This document shows, one piece after another, positions 45,071 through 57,799 of a DNA stretch of 64,000 nucleotides. The DNA is taken from NCBI GenBank assembly GCA_930367215.1, contig OV884060.1, forward strand, positions 13,534,001-13,598,000, read 5' to 3'. This DNA is from Pollenia angustigena. Its lineage: Eukaryota > Arthropoda > Insecta > Diptera > Polleniidae. How positions within the stretch are numbered: the stretch's first letter is position 1; the number at the start of each line of letters is the position of its first letter. The notes under the pieces are model-generated. The model was not told the DNA's origin. It ran no database searches and was given only the letters and a program-made list of their open reading frames with translations. Position numbers and translations under genes: made by a program.

Positions 45071-46454
45071 AAATTTGAATTAAAACCATAAACAGTTCCA
45101 TAAATTTGCCACAATACTAATTATTACTAACATTATATTGATCTGATACGTCCATAACTGCCCATGAGTCCCTGATCGGAAACAGTAAAAAATTTGTGGG
45201 TAAATAGTTTGGCATAGGGTATCATATGAACGGGCTTGACCGACAATGTTTATTTTATATAAATAGTGTATATCGTTACCTTAATATAGAAAAGCCCTAA
45301 CTAAAGCTGTTCTCAATATACAGGAGAAGGAAAAAACTTAATAAAAATTATAGTCTTGAAGTCCAGATTTTTTTTAAAGGCAGTTTTTTATTAAATTGCT
45401 TAGAGAATTTAAAGGGCATATTTTCAAAGTTTTTAACAGGGCTGTGGAGTCGGAGTTGGGGTTTTTGTACCGGAGTCGGCGTCGAAGTACCCACAAAAAC
45501 TCGCGACTCCCACTCCACAATTTTTCAGCATAAAAATTTTTCTAATATTTTTCAAAATAAAAAAATTATTTAGTTTAATTTCTTCGACCTTTTAATATTA
45601 TTTTTTCACAATAAATCTGCAAGCTCAAAGTCTTTTATATAAAAAATATTTATGTTTAATTCAATATTTCTTTATCTCAATGGATAACACCTTCAGGGAT
45701 TTTTGGTTTTTTTTTAATTTTAAAAAAAAATTTTAAAACAAAATTTTATGCAACAACAAAATTGTCAATTATGAAAAATTATACACAGGAAACTGTGATA
45801 GCAATTGATTTCGCAAGATCTTTTAGCACTTCATAACAAATAACCATATAGATTGTCTCGAACCATATCCCTTCTATGTTTTTATGTGACCTCAAATTGC
45901 AGTTGGTAACAAAACTGGTTCGTTCCACTCACCATACATTTTCAAAACTATCACTTAGTAAGCATTTTCCATAACAAAGCTCGCTGGTTCACTATTGTTT
46001 GAAGATATCATTGATGAAATGGAGTCGAATTAGGGAATTTAAAAATGCCAATTTGTAATCAAGTTCGCTTTGACATATTGGATTTTTATAAATCGTATAT
46101 TGAAAAATATTTTTGTAGCGATGTTCATATATATGACAGGATATCTGCTGTATCTCCTGTGGTGGAAGCACTTAGTGAACGTCATTTTAGATTCCAACCT
46201 TCAAAGTAAATGATAATAGAAAAAAGTAGAAGGAACTCGGAATTATACATGACATTGTTCCAGATATAATTTCTATCAATATGGGGGTTAACCCGAAAAT
46301 GATTTGAGAATACTGTTATCTACTCACTTTGGTGAAAATTAAAGCGAAAATAAAGGCTTACAATTTTTTATTATTTTGGACAATAATAATATTGATTATG
46401 GAACGGAAAAACCTTTACTTATTAAATTGGACATGGTGTTCTTTACCTTTTATG

Positions 46455-46967
46455 ATGGTTTTTTAAAAATTGATAAGTGCCTTTCTGAAGGAACCGAAGT
46501 CACAGGGACATTAATATATTCCATTACAACTTAAAAAATTTTTTTAAATTCTAAACCCAAAAAGGTAATCAATCTAGCGGACTTATCTTCTAATGGTCGT
46601 TCATTGTTTTGTCCTTTGCCTTCAATTGCATTTGGATTTGCATTTTTTTTTACAACATTACAAAAATATTTGACATTTCAGTCCCTTTATAAACATGCAA
46701 AAATTTCGACCTAAGGTCTTTAATTAACAGTAAAAAGCACTGCTAAGCAATCCATACCACTTGCCATTCTTGTTGTTTGTTTTCATTGCTGTAATGCAGC
46801 GCGAATTAATAATAGCAAGTAAAAATTTGCGGCAAAAAACTGTGTATGTGTATAGCTGCTGTTAGATGTCTTCATAGCTGTATTTTTAAAAATAAAAATA
46901 TAGATATTTATATTTTTCCTATCGATATTTTCAGACTATCGATAATATCGATAGTTTCCCAGCACTA
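46455..46967. mobile_element. 0.68-kb hAT remnant, left end deleted (segment A)
   Basis: The right end GATAGTTTCCCAGCACTA and its flanking ATTGGTAC remain. The left end and left flank were lost in a 178-bp deletion, joining TATGATGG directly to TTTTTTAAAAATTG. The complete form is at 59414-60091. Confidence 0.8.
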
Positions 46968-47391
46968 ATTGGTACTGCTCAATCCCTTGAGACAATCTGC
47001 ACCAAGTCCAACAACAAAAGGTATGCTTTTTCCCAAAAAGGGCTTACAAAAATTGTTTTTCCTTAAAAATATGTTGTACAAATTATACAAGTAACAACAG
47101 AAGGCGCATATGCATGTTGAAATAAAAATATATTTAACTTTCCTGAGAATATGTAATTAACAAAGTTAATCGAAATATGTGACTAAACAAATTAAAAAAA
47201 AGCCAAGAGGGCAGTGTTTTGTATTTATCTATATTAAAAACAAAAGACCTCATTTCACCATTTCCAAAAAAGGACTCCTGATGTTCTTTGCCTCTACAAA
47301 TTCAGTGGTTAACAACACTAAGTGCACTTGACGCCTTTAACGTCTAAGCAAGTTGGACTCTGTGTTGTTTTCAACTTTTCTATCTCGGAAA

Positions 47392-48901
47392 CAATGTTGC
47401 CAATTTAGCCATTTAGTGGCTAGATTTAGCCATTTTCCACCCTGTTTAGCCATTAAAAAATGAGTTTAGCAATTAGCCATTTTTTTAACCATTTTTCAAC
47501 TTGTTTAGCCATAAAATTTCTTTCCATTTTTCTTTTAAAAGAACAATTTTATTTTATTATAACAATATATAAAAGTAAAATAAACATTTCTTTGTTCACA
47601 ATCTGAGCCTCAAATTCGGTTTTTCTTCTATCTTTTTTCTTCCCAAAGTATTTCATATATTTTCCTTACATTTTTAGAACAAAAATGTAACAACATTTTT
47701 TTAAAAATGTAACTTAAGTTGAGTCTACTTTAACTTCAGCAACAATTTGTATGAAATTGTTTCTGACGTTTAAAATAATTTTCTTTAGTTTTGAATGAAA
47801 ATTTTAACAAATTGTTGAACAAAGTAATAATAAATGCATAATATTGTTGTGGCTAAAAATTGCAAACGGTTTCTTAATGCAAAATGTCTGTGATTGCAAA
47901 AGAAATTGTTGCTCTATTATGCACACGAAGTGAAAATGTTTTTTTGATTGTGAACGAAGCTTTAAACCGCCTTTAATTTAAATCACAACTCTTACAACTG
48001 TTGAAATCGCTATAAACGATGATAATGAAACATTTTTCAAAATAAAGAAACAGTATTCCAATATGATACTTATAAAATGGATCAACACACACATCGGTGT
48101 TTCTTTTTGGTTGCACGTATTTCAATAAAGAGATGCAGGCGGCAACAAAATTTTTTTAGAAATTTCAGAATTGACTATAAAGTTGCTTTCACTTCCATGG
48201 TTTATTGCTGAAATAAAGAGGGTATTTAGCCAAGTTAACATCGTTAATTCGATTTTATCAATAAGGTAAATATTTTTACCATAAAAAAAAATATTTATAC
48301 CAACACCACAATAGTGGAGAGGGTACTATGCGTTTGTGCTGATGTTTGTAACACCTTAAAATATTGGTCCTAAGCCCACCATTACGTATATCTACTGAAT
48401 GACTCAGAATCACTTTCTGAGTCGAATTAACAACGTTTGTCCGGCTGGCTGACTGCCATGTAAACCTTGTGCGCAAAGTACAGGTATCAATTTTAGAGTT
48501 TAAATATTTCATAAAATTTGGCACATAGGTTCTAATGTGGTGTAGGGTATCATATAGTCGGGGTTGACCGACGATACTTTCTTACCTGGTTTTTATTGTA
48601 GATCTGGACTCAAAACGTGTTGGCTAAATGTTGTCGTGATTATGATTAAACTTCAAATTATTTAAAACTAAGAGGCACGAGTGATTCCTATGAGAAGAAC
48701 AATATCGACATGGAATTTATCGATGATTTAATTTACGTTTATTGTTATTAACTTATAATTGCATCGCAAACAACTTTTAATTAATTACTTCTGTTTTGTT
48801 ATTGAATTTTAATGTGTTTTTTTTTAAAAAAGCTTGTAGCCATTTTTTAGCCATTTTTCGTAAATCTAGCCACTTTTGGTCACCAAGTTTTGGCACCACT
48901 G
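47392..48901. mobile_element. 1.51-kb hAT element, CAGTGTTGCCA family (segment A)
   Basis: It starts CAATGTTGCCAATTTAGCC and ends TTTTGGCACCACTG. CTCGGAAA flanks both sides (47384-47391 and 48902-48909). It shares its interior with the 2.77-kb element at 3876. Confidence 0.88.
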
Positions 48902-49196
48902 CTCGGAAACTACATAACATAATACTTATGGAAATTCACACATCGATAGAGGAAAAATTCTGATTCCAGCAGTATAAAAAACTTATTTTAAATGTGAATT
49001 GGTGTAGCTTATCTCTCCTCTATAGAGCTATATTTAAATTTTTTTTGCATTATTTTAATAAACTAATATTATTTTCAAAATATGCTATGGTTTAGTGGTT
49101 AATTTTCCTGGTGGGCTATAGTGTTTTGCAAAACTATGTCGATTCTATATGGACTGTAGCAAAACTAGTTATGTTTCTATATTTCATTAAGTTTCT

Positions 49197-50369
49197 ATCG
49201 GGTGTGTTCTAGAATCCGAATCCACTCGAAAGTGGATTACTTCAGCATTTTTAGTGTTCTGCATTTCACATCCACAAGTTTTTATTCGTTTTCAATAAGA
49301 GTAGTAATGGGTTGGTAAAGGTAAAACGAATCGACTTTTATTCTAATATTTGATAACATTTTGAACAAAAAAAAATAAATTTTGTTTTTAGCTTAAAACC
49401 TTCTTTATCCAATTTAATGAAAAAAATATCGTTATCTAAAATGCAAAAGTCCCTAACTTACCCTAAATTTAAAATCGACTTTTTCATTATTTTGATGTAA
49501 TTACAGCTTATATTTTTTTTAACGATTTTTATGTTATTTTCAGAAAATTTGTTTTTTAAATCGATTAGTGGACTCAAATTACATAGTTTGTTTGTTTGTT
49601 TCATATTTTGCGATTTTTCGCGAATTTTAGCCATGTTCGCGATAGAAGCGATTTGTTTCAATAAGTTTTCTGATTGTTTACAGCTTTAACGATTTATAAT
49701 AAATACTAGCGGGCCCGTTGCCTGCTTCGCACGGCAAAACAAAATAAGAAAAGAAACACACTTGTTTTTAATACAGTTGGTTTTCCTGCGGCAAAAACAC
49801 ACTCACTTCACATACGCACTGCACACACATGCATTATCGGATTTCAACCAAACTTCATATAAACCATATATGGGCCACTGCCTACGTAGTGTATAAGTTG
49901 GTTGAAATCGCACGACGCGTTTATGAGTAGTTCGGCGACGTCCATATACGGACTTATTTTTATATTTATAGAAGATTACCCTTTGCTATCATGTCGATGT
50001 TAGCAAATTTTTGCGAATTTCCGTGAATTTAGCAAGTTTTACCTAATAAATAAATAAATACCGATTTAGCGATTTCAAATAAATGTTAGTGTTTGTTTAA
50101 AAGTTTGTAATTTTTCGCGAATTTTAGCCATGTTTGCTATTGAAGCTATTTTTTCCTGTGATTCTTTACAGCTTTCACGATATTAAAAAAAATATTAAAG
50201 ATTGCTATCATGCTGCGGTTAGCAAATTAGCGATCTTTAGTCCAAAAAAAGTTTTTTCGAACAAAAACTTCGAATACACAAAAACATGCGCATTTGAGAA
50301 CACCAATTTATGAATTATGCGGATTTAAATTCGTTTTCAATTCGAGTCGAAACCTAGAACATACCTGTA
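49197..50369. mobile_element. 1.17-kb TIR element (segment A) hosting a mini-Helitron
   Basis: CGGGTGTGTTCTAGAATCCG at the left roughly mirrors GTCGAAACCTAGAACATACCTG at the right, with TAT on both sides. The interior repeats TTTTTCGCGAATTTTAGCCATG near 49612 and 50112. Confidence 0.55.
49705..49972 (-). mobile_element. Mini-Helitron-like fragment (segment A)
   Basis: On the minus strand it starts TCTATAAATATAAAAATAAG and ends GCAACGGGCCCGCTAG before T, which matches Helitron ends. The interior has AACCAACTTATACACTACG-type sequence. The base before the 5' end is T, not the expected A, so the 5' limit is less certain. Confidence 0.55.
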
Positions 50370-50746
50370 TACTTCAGTTTGTTTCAGTTATTAAATGTTG
50401 AATGGCATAACATTTCAGAATCAAAAAGTTAAACTAATTTGCTCCATTCAATCGGGCACTAATGTGTATAGCATTTACCTAAAATTACTCATAAGTAAAT
50501 AGCTATATTAAAGCTGAATGTTATTTTTGTCAAGCTAATAGGGCCTAAATATCTTCAATGTAAATAAAATTCAATTTTTAATTACAATATTTTGTTCGAG
50601 CTCAATGCTGCACGTGTAAGAATTAAAATACAGATTTTAAATTTTTACAGAATCATTTTCTTGCTGTGTTTAACCATATAAATAGTACCCCATTAAAAAA
50701 ATGGTTTAAGGTCAAATAAGGACTAGTCGACGACTCCACAGTCCCG

Positions 50747-51820
50747 GTTTTTACTGCATACTTAATGCAAAAACACTTATTTTAGTGCATATTTTCGGTT
50801 TCCCTGCCTATTACTTCTTTTATGAAAACACTTTCTTTTTAAATATTTTTTTTTTACATATTCCTTTATTTCATGTTTTTTATTTTTTTTTTTAATTCTT
50901 TTTTTAAATTATTACAATCATTTTAAATAATATGAACGTTGTTACGTTTTTTGTTTTAAATGCTAGATTTTCCTTTTTTTCTCATAATATTAATTTAGTA
51001 ATTTTAATTTTTTTTTATTGTTTACATATTTAATATGAATCTAGTTTTTAATTTTCCTTTTTTTTTTTTCTTAATTATTTTAAATAAAATTTTACATTAC
51101 ATATTTATTTTTAGTACTTTCATACATATTTTTAGGCTATAAAAGTTACGTACAATACTAATTAATTTATTGTTAAATTTAATTAAATATATTTATAGGT
51201 AAAGGTGAGAGTAATTTTCCTTTTATTTTTTTCAAAAAAGACCTGTTTTAAATTTTATTTTATGGTACTCAAACAGATGATTATTTTACAAGATTTTGAA
51301 AGAATTTCTTTTTTCTACTGTTTTGCATTTTGGAATGGCACGTTTAATTTCCTTTTCTTAACAAATTTTTAATTTATAGGTTGTTTTTTAATTTTAATTT
51401 CTAATAATAATTATTTGTGCTTGTTTTTTTTTTGTCTTTAGAAAAACAAAATAAAAACTAGTTTTTAAAAGTTTTTAGGTTTTAATTAATTTTTTTTATA
51501 ATCGTTTATAGCGAAAGACTTATTTGACTATATAAAATGATAAATGCTATGACACACCTTTACATATGGCCTATAATTATACAAATATTATTCAGATATT
51601 TCGATATTAAGGAAGAGTAGGAGGGGTGTTATTACAAACTAAATTTGTTTCGATTAAAGAGAAAGAGGAGAGGGAGTATTGGGGTACCAGGTGGTTAAAG
51701 TGTGCTGTTTATAAGTTAATCTCTTTTTATGTTTTACACTTAATCACATATTTAATTTTTTTTGTTTTGTTTTTTATTTAAAAGTTATTGAAAATGTTTT
51801 TTTTTAAGTTTTGAAATTAT
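50747..51820. other. T-rich end of segment A, no gene seen
   Basis: A very T-rich + strand with many T runs. It forms the right end of segment A next to the segment B start; its B counterpart lies mostly beyond the window. Confidence 0.5.
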
Positions 51821-51994
51821 TGTTGGAGTTAATTTAGAAATTGTAGTTTTGTATTTGGAATAACTATTTAAATCTATAAAAGTTTTATTTATCTTAAAAT
51901 AATCTTAAAATTTTATTTTTGTTTTAATTTCAATATTTCTTAAAATTTAATTTTTAATTTTTTTTGTTTGTATGTTGTGTTTATATACAATAGA

Positions 51995-52085
51995 AAAAGC
52001 TTTTTGTTTTTTAAAAAAAGCTTTTTGCTTTAAGAAAAGCTTTTAGATTTTTAAAAAAAGCTTTTAGATTTTTAAAAAAAGCTCA
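51995..52085. repeat. Tandem AAAAGCTTTT modules downstream of exon copy B
   Basis: Counterpart of 35330-35450, with about four modules. It lies about 400 bp past the stop codon on the minus strand. Confidence 0.65.
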
Positions 52086-52479
52086 TTAAACAAAACCTGT
52101 TAGTTGGCTTTTAACTTAAAAACAGTGATACCACATCTTCTTTTTCATAAAACAGGCAGGAATTAACACAACTCTACTTGGGCGCGTTGATGAACAACGT
52201 ATCTGTATTATAAAATTATCTTTCTAAATAAAATGCCAAAAACCTCAATATGTTTTCGCTTTGCTGTTGCTTCGGTGTTATATCGTAGTAAATGTGGTGC
52301 TCTCCAATAATTTAAATCTTTTTTTTTTGCCAACTTAATATAGCTCTGTTCAATTAGCTTTTAATTTTTGACATCTTCTATGTTTTATTTTTCCTAATTT
52401 GTCTTAAGTTGTTTAGCTTAAAGCTTCTTTTTATGATTTTATCCTCTATTTACTGTTACCAGCTGTAATTCATTAGATC

Positions 52480-52604
52480 TTAAACCATTCCTTTCGACAT
52501 CATACGTACTGTATTCTTTAAAGCCTGACGTTTATTGCAAAACCAAATACGTATAACTTCTCGCTCGTAGCCCAATTGGTGAGCTAAACCAGTGATCTCG
52601 GTGC
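52480..52604 (-). CDS. pdm3: Terminal coding exon of a pdm3/POU6-class POU homeobox gene, copy B
   Basis: Same exon as copy A, following acceptor TTTCTAAACCCTACAG and ending [12 protein letters not shown] before TAA at 52480. It differs from A by a Cys-codon synonym (TGC for TGT) and an Arg codon (CGT) where A has His (CAT). It is closer to the presumed upstream exons, so a transcript from the right would meet this exon first and copy A about 16.7 kb later. Whether A is an alternative last exon, a decaying duplicate or an assembly duplicate cannot be told from sequence alone. Confidence 0.85.
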
Positions 52605-53650
52605 CTGTAGGGTTTAGAAAAACAGATAAAGTAGGGTTAGAGTGAAATGTTTTTTATGAACTTAAAAATAAATTCAGATGTACATAAGCTCTACTAGAAT
52701 ATTTTAAATCAAATTTTATTTTTAAAAAAGCTTTTTTTTGCTAAGTCTTAAGTAATCAAGTTTAGTTCTTTAAACACTTTTAATTAATAGTCTTAATAAG
52801 TATCCTTAGAAGCTTAAAAAATTTTAAAACAAAAAAAAGTAATTAAAATATTAAAGTTTTCTAAATTAAATAATACAGATTATATTTTCTTAAACTCAAA
52901 AAAAAAATTATTGCATAATGAGAATGAATTAAAAAGCCTTTTTTAAACTTAATACGCGCTTTTCACTATTATTTTTTAATATACTTTAAAAGCAGTACAT
53001 TAAAACTGCTAAGGTCAAAACTTGTCTATATTAACTTTGATTAATTAAGTTGTGTTTTTTTTTTGTAATTAAGGCTTGAAAGCTTTTGAGAAAAAAATAA
53101 TACAGGGTTTCATTTAATTTTTCATTCGACTTTTTTGTCCATTTATGCTTTTCATTCGGTAAAAGAAATCTGTTCCAAGATACATTTTCACAAGGTAGTT
53201 GCACTAGGCAAGCCTATGCTGGCTGACCCTTTTGTGTATGTAGTTTTTAAAGCTTCTATGTGTCAAATCCTTAACATCAATATGTCAGATACGTATAACT
53301 GCTTACAAAAAAAGGACATTTAGATTCCTTGATTTGTTCCTTTTAAATAATATAAGCTTAACAATAAGAGACTATAAAAAGAACATTACTTCTTTTTATT
53401 TTACAATACATTTTAAAACAAATAAACTAAAACAAAACGATGAAATATTTATTTCTTCTTTTTACACTGCTTTGTTTAATTAAGGGCTTAAAAAAATCTT
53501 GACAAAATGTATTTTTTCTTGATTCTGGACGTGCACTGAACAATTTTGAAGAGTAACTTCCGGTATTGTGGATCCCCTATTTTTGTGTTGGCAATTTTTA
53601 AAAAAGTATAAGCAAACTCTTCATCGGACTATTTGGAATATGTGTCTAAA
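52605..53650. other. Last pdm3-like intron in segment B, no further exon seen
   Basis: AT-rich; the frame at 53135-53323 matches no family. It corresponds to A 35940-36299 plus 38047 onward. Confidence 0.4.
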
Positions 53651-53966
53651 GCGGCTCATACACTTGCAATACAATTGTTCAATTTCACGCATTGTACAAT
53701 TATATCGCCAATGTGTATGTGATATTCGAAGGTGACACAATATATTGGCAAAAATCAAAAGACTTTTGATTTTTATTGCACAACGAAAAGAAAGTGAAAT
53801 CTGTTTTCAACATTGTACAATGCTGTTTATGTTATTCCTATAGTTTATGTTCATTTTTTATTGAATGAATGAAAATATTGTGCGACTTATTGCATAATAT
53901 AGGACAAAATGAAAATAATAATATGGCGGATATCATATACAATAATATTGCAAGTGTATGGGCCGC
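53651..53966. mobile_element. MITE present only in segment B
   Basis: GCGGCTCATACACTTGCAAT is mirrored by ATTGCAAGTGTATGGGCCGC. The interior has ATTGTACAAT palindromes. Confidence 0.75.
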
Positions 53967-54832
53967 TTAAGTGGATTGTCTTACTCTGTTCTTCACAAAA
54001 ATTATATATATTTTCCTAATACTGAAAAAGTTATAAATTAAAAGTCTGTGGTACCTGAAAAACAGTGATTTGGAAAATTGGAGGGTAATGTTGAGCCCCC
54101 CTGGTGGGTAATATGGAATACAATTACTTATTACCAGAAACAAAATAGTAATAACAAAACAAATTCAATTTAGCATAACTTGATGTTTAAAAAATATTCC
54201 ATTTAAAATTATTTCTCAGCCTTCATGGTATTGGTGGAATAGGCCTCAATACCCGCCTCCAGTTATTTCACATTAGCCGATTGTCTAATTTTTTAAAACA
54301 AATCTTATAAATTTTACAAAACTTATTAAATTTCCATGCTAATCAATTAAAAGTATTGTTAAGTTTACAATTTGTAAACATTGTAAAAAAACACAAATAA
54401 AATATCAGTATTTGGAGCAAAATAACGGTTTGAATATGCACAAAAAACAGTCGACAACACCTGTTTTCACTTGCAGACCGACAAAATACTAACGGTACGA
54501 CCATTTGCATACCCATAGCCGTAATGTTAATATTTTATGTAAGCTATGTAAACATACAGGGAGCGTTTCTAAATAACATTTAGTTTGGGAAATAAAGGGG
54601 GATTCCACATGGCCCACATATTCCACAATACCCGAAGTAACTCTAAATCAAGAAAACTCAAGACCGTCTGGCAAACCAATTAATAATATATATATATGTA
54701 TATATCAACTAATGTATTAAATAACGTTTTTTAATTCAAGAGGCATTTTTAAAATTGCTGTAACGGAGCTTTCTATTGAAAATGCCAAAGAATTTCTGCA
54801 ATCTTATTTTATTATTGTGTACTTAAACATTT
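53967..54832. other. Intronic stretch of segment B, no gene seen
   Basis: AT-rich, with a short (AT)n run near 54690. No coding or RNA feature recognised. Confidence 0.4.
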
Positions 54833-55888
54833 TTGTTACACTTTAATAAATTTTGTAATAAAACTAGATTTAGTACCACCAAAAATAAAACAAACATTAA
54901 CTGCCCATTTCCCGAAATGTTCTTTCTTCCTATGGCACAACAACAGTTTAAACAAATTCTAAAAACTTTGTTTTTGGTTCAATTGTATTTGTGCGACAGA
55001 AAGCGTTCTTTCGACGTCGTGAAATTGCCAGTCAAAATAAAAATAAAATGCATCGAAAAATTAAAAAAGCACGAAAAACGTTGCAAAAACACCGTGTTGA
55101 CAACGCTGCTAAACTACTCTCACTCTGCTATACTCTTTCATTCTCATTTAAAGTTTTTCTTGCTCGCTTTTTGTCTGATTTTCCTTTCCACTTCCTTTTA
55201 GTTTCTAGAAATTTTATTGGTGCGTGAACGTTTAAGTGCAAACTCTCTAATAAATAAATTAAATTAATAGAAAAATAGTGTTAGAAAAGTATAATTTTTA
55301 TAAAAAAATATAATTTAAATGTTATTTCATTATTACATGAAAAAATAAATCAAAAAAGTTGCGTGTTTCGTGTAAAAAAATGTGTTGAAAATTTTTTCAT
55401 ATAAAGCAGAGTTATTATGCAGCGCAGTCTCTGTTGCAATGCTGCTAGTGTTATTTAAGAGAGTCGCGCTGTTCGAAGATGGGCAGAGAGCTTATGCAAA
55501 AAGTGGTGCGTTTAAAAGTGAGTGTTGTTTACAAAGAAGGAAATTAAAGTTTTTGTGTAAAAGCAAAGTGCAAAATCAAAGTAAATAGTGCTTATAAAGG
55601 GGAAATGGAAATGTTTTTATTTGTGTAATCAAAATCAATTATGTTTATAAAAGAGGAAATAAAAAGCTGCATTTAAATAAATATAATAAATTTTCGTTAA
55701 AAATGTCAATTTAAAGCAAAATAAAGCCGATTTTTAGAAAAAAATTGTGTAAAAAAATAAAATTATAAAAAGGTGTAAAATTATAAAAAAAATTTAAAAA
55801 TAAAAATTAAATTAAAAATAATAACAATTAAATTAAATTCAATTAAAGAGATAAAAATTTTCGAATACATAAATTAATAATTTAAAAG
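54833..55888 (+). promoter_or_regulatory. Promoter-like block with possible non-coding exon, copy B
   Basis: Counterpart of 38430-39489 with donor AAAAG|GTGAGT after 55888. The open frames here (54833-55201, 54991-55227) are not preserved in copy A, which argues against coding function. Confidence 0.3.
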
Positions 55889-56080
55889 GTGAGTTTATAG
55901 TTTTTAGAATTAATTGTAATTGTAGATTTTTTTTAATTAAAAATAATGTTTTATAAATAAATAATAAATAAAAAAGACAAATAAAGATTATTAGTAAATT
56001 TCATATGGGTGTTTCCAAAGTAACGGTCGTTACCGATTTTCGGAGATTTTTTAAATAAAATTCCAACCGACCCAAATATT

Positions 56081-56276
56081 ATTGTGTTTTCTTTTCTACA
56101 AAAAATGTGACATTTTATTTAAAAAAATTAAATTTGAAGTCTGTTTCTTAAACATTTTTCTCCCGAAAAGGGTGGCTTGTGTTATTCCAAAAAACTCACC
56201 CTTTTTTGGAAGCAAAATTTTTATGACACCAAATTGCATTTTTTTAAATAAAATGTCACACTTTTTTGTAGAAAAA
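56081..56276. mobile_element. MITE present only in segment B, inserted one base inside a hAT end
   Basis: TTTTCTACAAAAAATGTGAC near 56091 is mirrored by GTCACACTTTTTTGTAGAAAA near 56255. Segment A shows the uninterrupted hAT end. Confidence 0.7.
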
Positions 56277-56500
56277 AGAGTTGTCAGCCGATTAAGAATA
56301 ACTTGATTAATCGATCAAACAAAACCAAACTCTTGTTCGATTAATTTTAAAACGGCGATTTTCGAATAACGAATAAATCGATTAATTAATGTCGATTAAT
56401 CGAATAATTTTGTTTTTATTTAAAAATAAATAAAAGCTTAGAATTTGATTTATTCTGATACGTTTTTAATGATAATTCAGCACATTAATGATGCTTTTAT

Positions 56501-57177
56501 AAAGGGCGGTCCAACCAAAACGCACGATGTTAATTGTAAATAAAGCATAAAGTTTTCAGAGAATATTTTTTATTGTTATAGAAAGATCTATGACAACTAT
56601 GTTTGAAACAAAATATCAGTCAAATGCTCGCCACGGCTACAGTGGCATGCCTCTTTCCGATGGCCCATATTTTCAATGATTCTGAGACAAAATGAAGGTT
56701 CTATATCATTAATGTGCTGAGTTATCTTATTCTTTAGCTCTTGAATTGTTCTTGGCTTATTGACGTACAATTTTTCTTTAAACACGACCATTGAATTTTT
56801 CGCGCAAAAGAGCGCAAAAGAGTTGGAACCACATATCTTCCATGTTCATATCCTCAATTTCTGGCTACAAAAAGTCCGTTATCATATCGTGATATCGAAC
56901 ACCATTGTCGAAGAAATGCGGCCTGATGACGCCAACAGCACATTTCCTACAGACCCGGTTTGCTGAAATTACCGCACAATTCGGCCGATTGTGGACACAT
57001 TTAGTCGATTATGCTGACCAATAAAACCATGAAGGACCAGAAATGCATTTGGATTTGAACGCCCATTTGAATTTGTCAAACATTAAAACAGAGAAATGTC
57101 AAATTAAGTTTGTCAAAAAATTGACAATAAAGTGCGACTCATAATTAACATCGTGCATTATGGTTGGACCACCCGTT
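56501..57177 (-). mobile_element. Deleted rosa-like mariner, copy B
   Basis: Same ends as 41992-42727. The minus-strand frame 56791-56597 still reads KLYVNKPRTIQELKNKI and ends RGEHLTDILFQT, the transposase C-terminus. A further deletion of about 57 bp relative to A (near 57066) removed the transposase start codon region. Confidence 0.75.
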
Positions 57178-57799
57178 AAAAAAAAATGTAGAAAAGTTAA
57201 AAAAATATTGCCATAGCCCTGATTGTAATTAATCTCAATGCTTAGTAAGCAAAAAGCGTGTTAAGTACGCATAGAATTTAAAAAATGTATTTAATGTCTT
57301 ATTAAACAAATATTTGACAAGCAATTATAAAAATAAAGAAGATTGTTGTAGATAAATGGAATGGAATGGTATCAATTTAAAAAACGTAAATTTTTTGTAA
57401 TAATAATATTTTTTATTCGTTATTCTCATCGATTAATCGAATAATTTTTTATATTTAATCGTTTGATCGAACGACAAAAACAATTATTTAAATTATTCGA
57501 ACAAATTTAAAAGGCGAATAATTGACAACTCTACCAAATATGCCTTATGGATATGGACTTACGAAAGTTCAAGTAACGGTAGCAACCGAAAGAATTCATA
57601 AAAATTTAATTTTATTACTTTTTTGACCATTAAAAAAGTAACGGTTATTACTTTATAAATGTGCTGTTTTCCAATGTCGAAAACAAGCATCATGTATGTA
57701 TGGTAAAATTTTGCACAGGATATGTCAAGTAAAATATCTGATTGAATTCTTTGATTTTATTTCAAACCAAAGAAATTTGTTACCAAGAATTTTTTTTTT

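Larger units (their letters stand above)
45437..50746. mobile_element. 5.3-kb hAT element copy A, CAGGGCTGTGGAGTCGG ends, multiply nested
   Basis: It starts CAGGGCTGTGGAGTCGG and ends CGACTCCACAGTCCCG. The target duplication is GTTTTTAA/GTTTTTAC. Inside are the remnant of a 0.68-kb hAT (46455-46967), a 1.51-kb hAT (47392-48901) and a 1.17-kb TIR element (49197-50369) that itself holds a mini-Helitron (49705-49972). No intact transposase; short coding-like scraps near 46100-46500 are interrupted. Confidence 0.85.
34945..51820. repeat. Direct repeat segment A (~16.9 kb)
   Basis: From TGTTGGAGTTAATT at 34945 onward the sequence aligns co-linearly and in the same orientation with segment B from 51821, interrupted only by private insertions and deletions. 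Upstream of 34945 and 51821 the two flanks do not match. Matching landmarks (A/B): terminal POU exon 35815/52480, promoter-like block 39016/55417, hAT 41770/56080, SINE 44858/57800, hAT 45437/58383. The A-equivalent of the window end is about 50876. Confidence 0.9.
56080..57533. mobile_element. hAT element copy B, TAGAGTTGTCAG ends, interrupted by a MITE
   Basis: Exact CCAAATAT flanks at 56072-56079 and 57534-57541. The first base is separated from the rest of the element by the 196-bp insertion 56081-56276. Confidence 0.8.

Noticed and set aside
48276..48524. 82-codon frame conserved between A and B (also 61400-61648)
   Set aside because: It lies in the interior of a non-autonomous hAT element; identity reflects the recent homogenisation of the whole region rather than coding selection.
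54833..55227. 122- and 78-codon frames in segment B
   Set aside because: Neither frame is kept open in the homologous part of segment A; the region looks like promoter or untranslated sequence.
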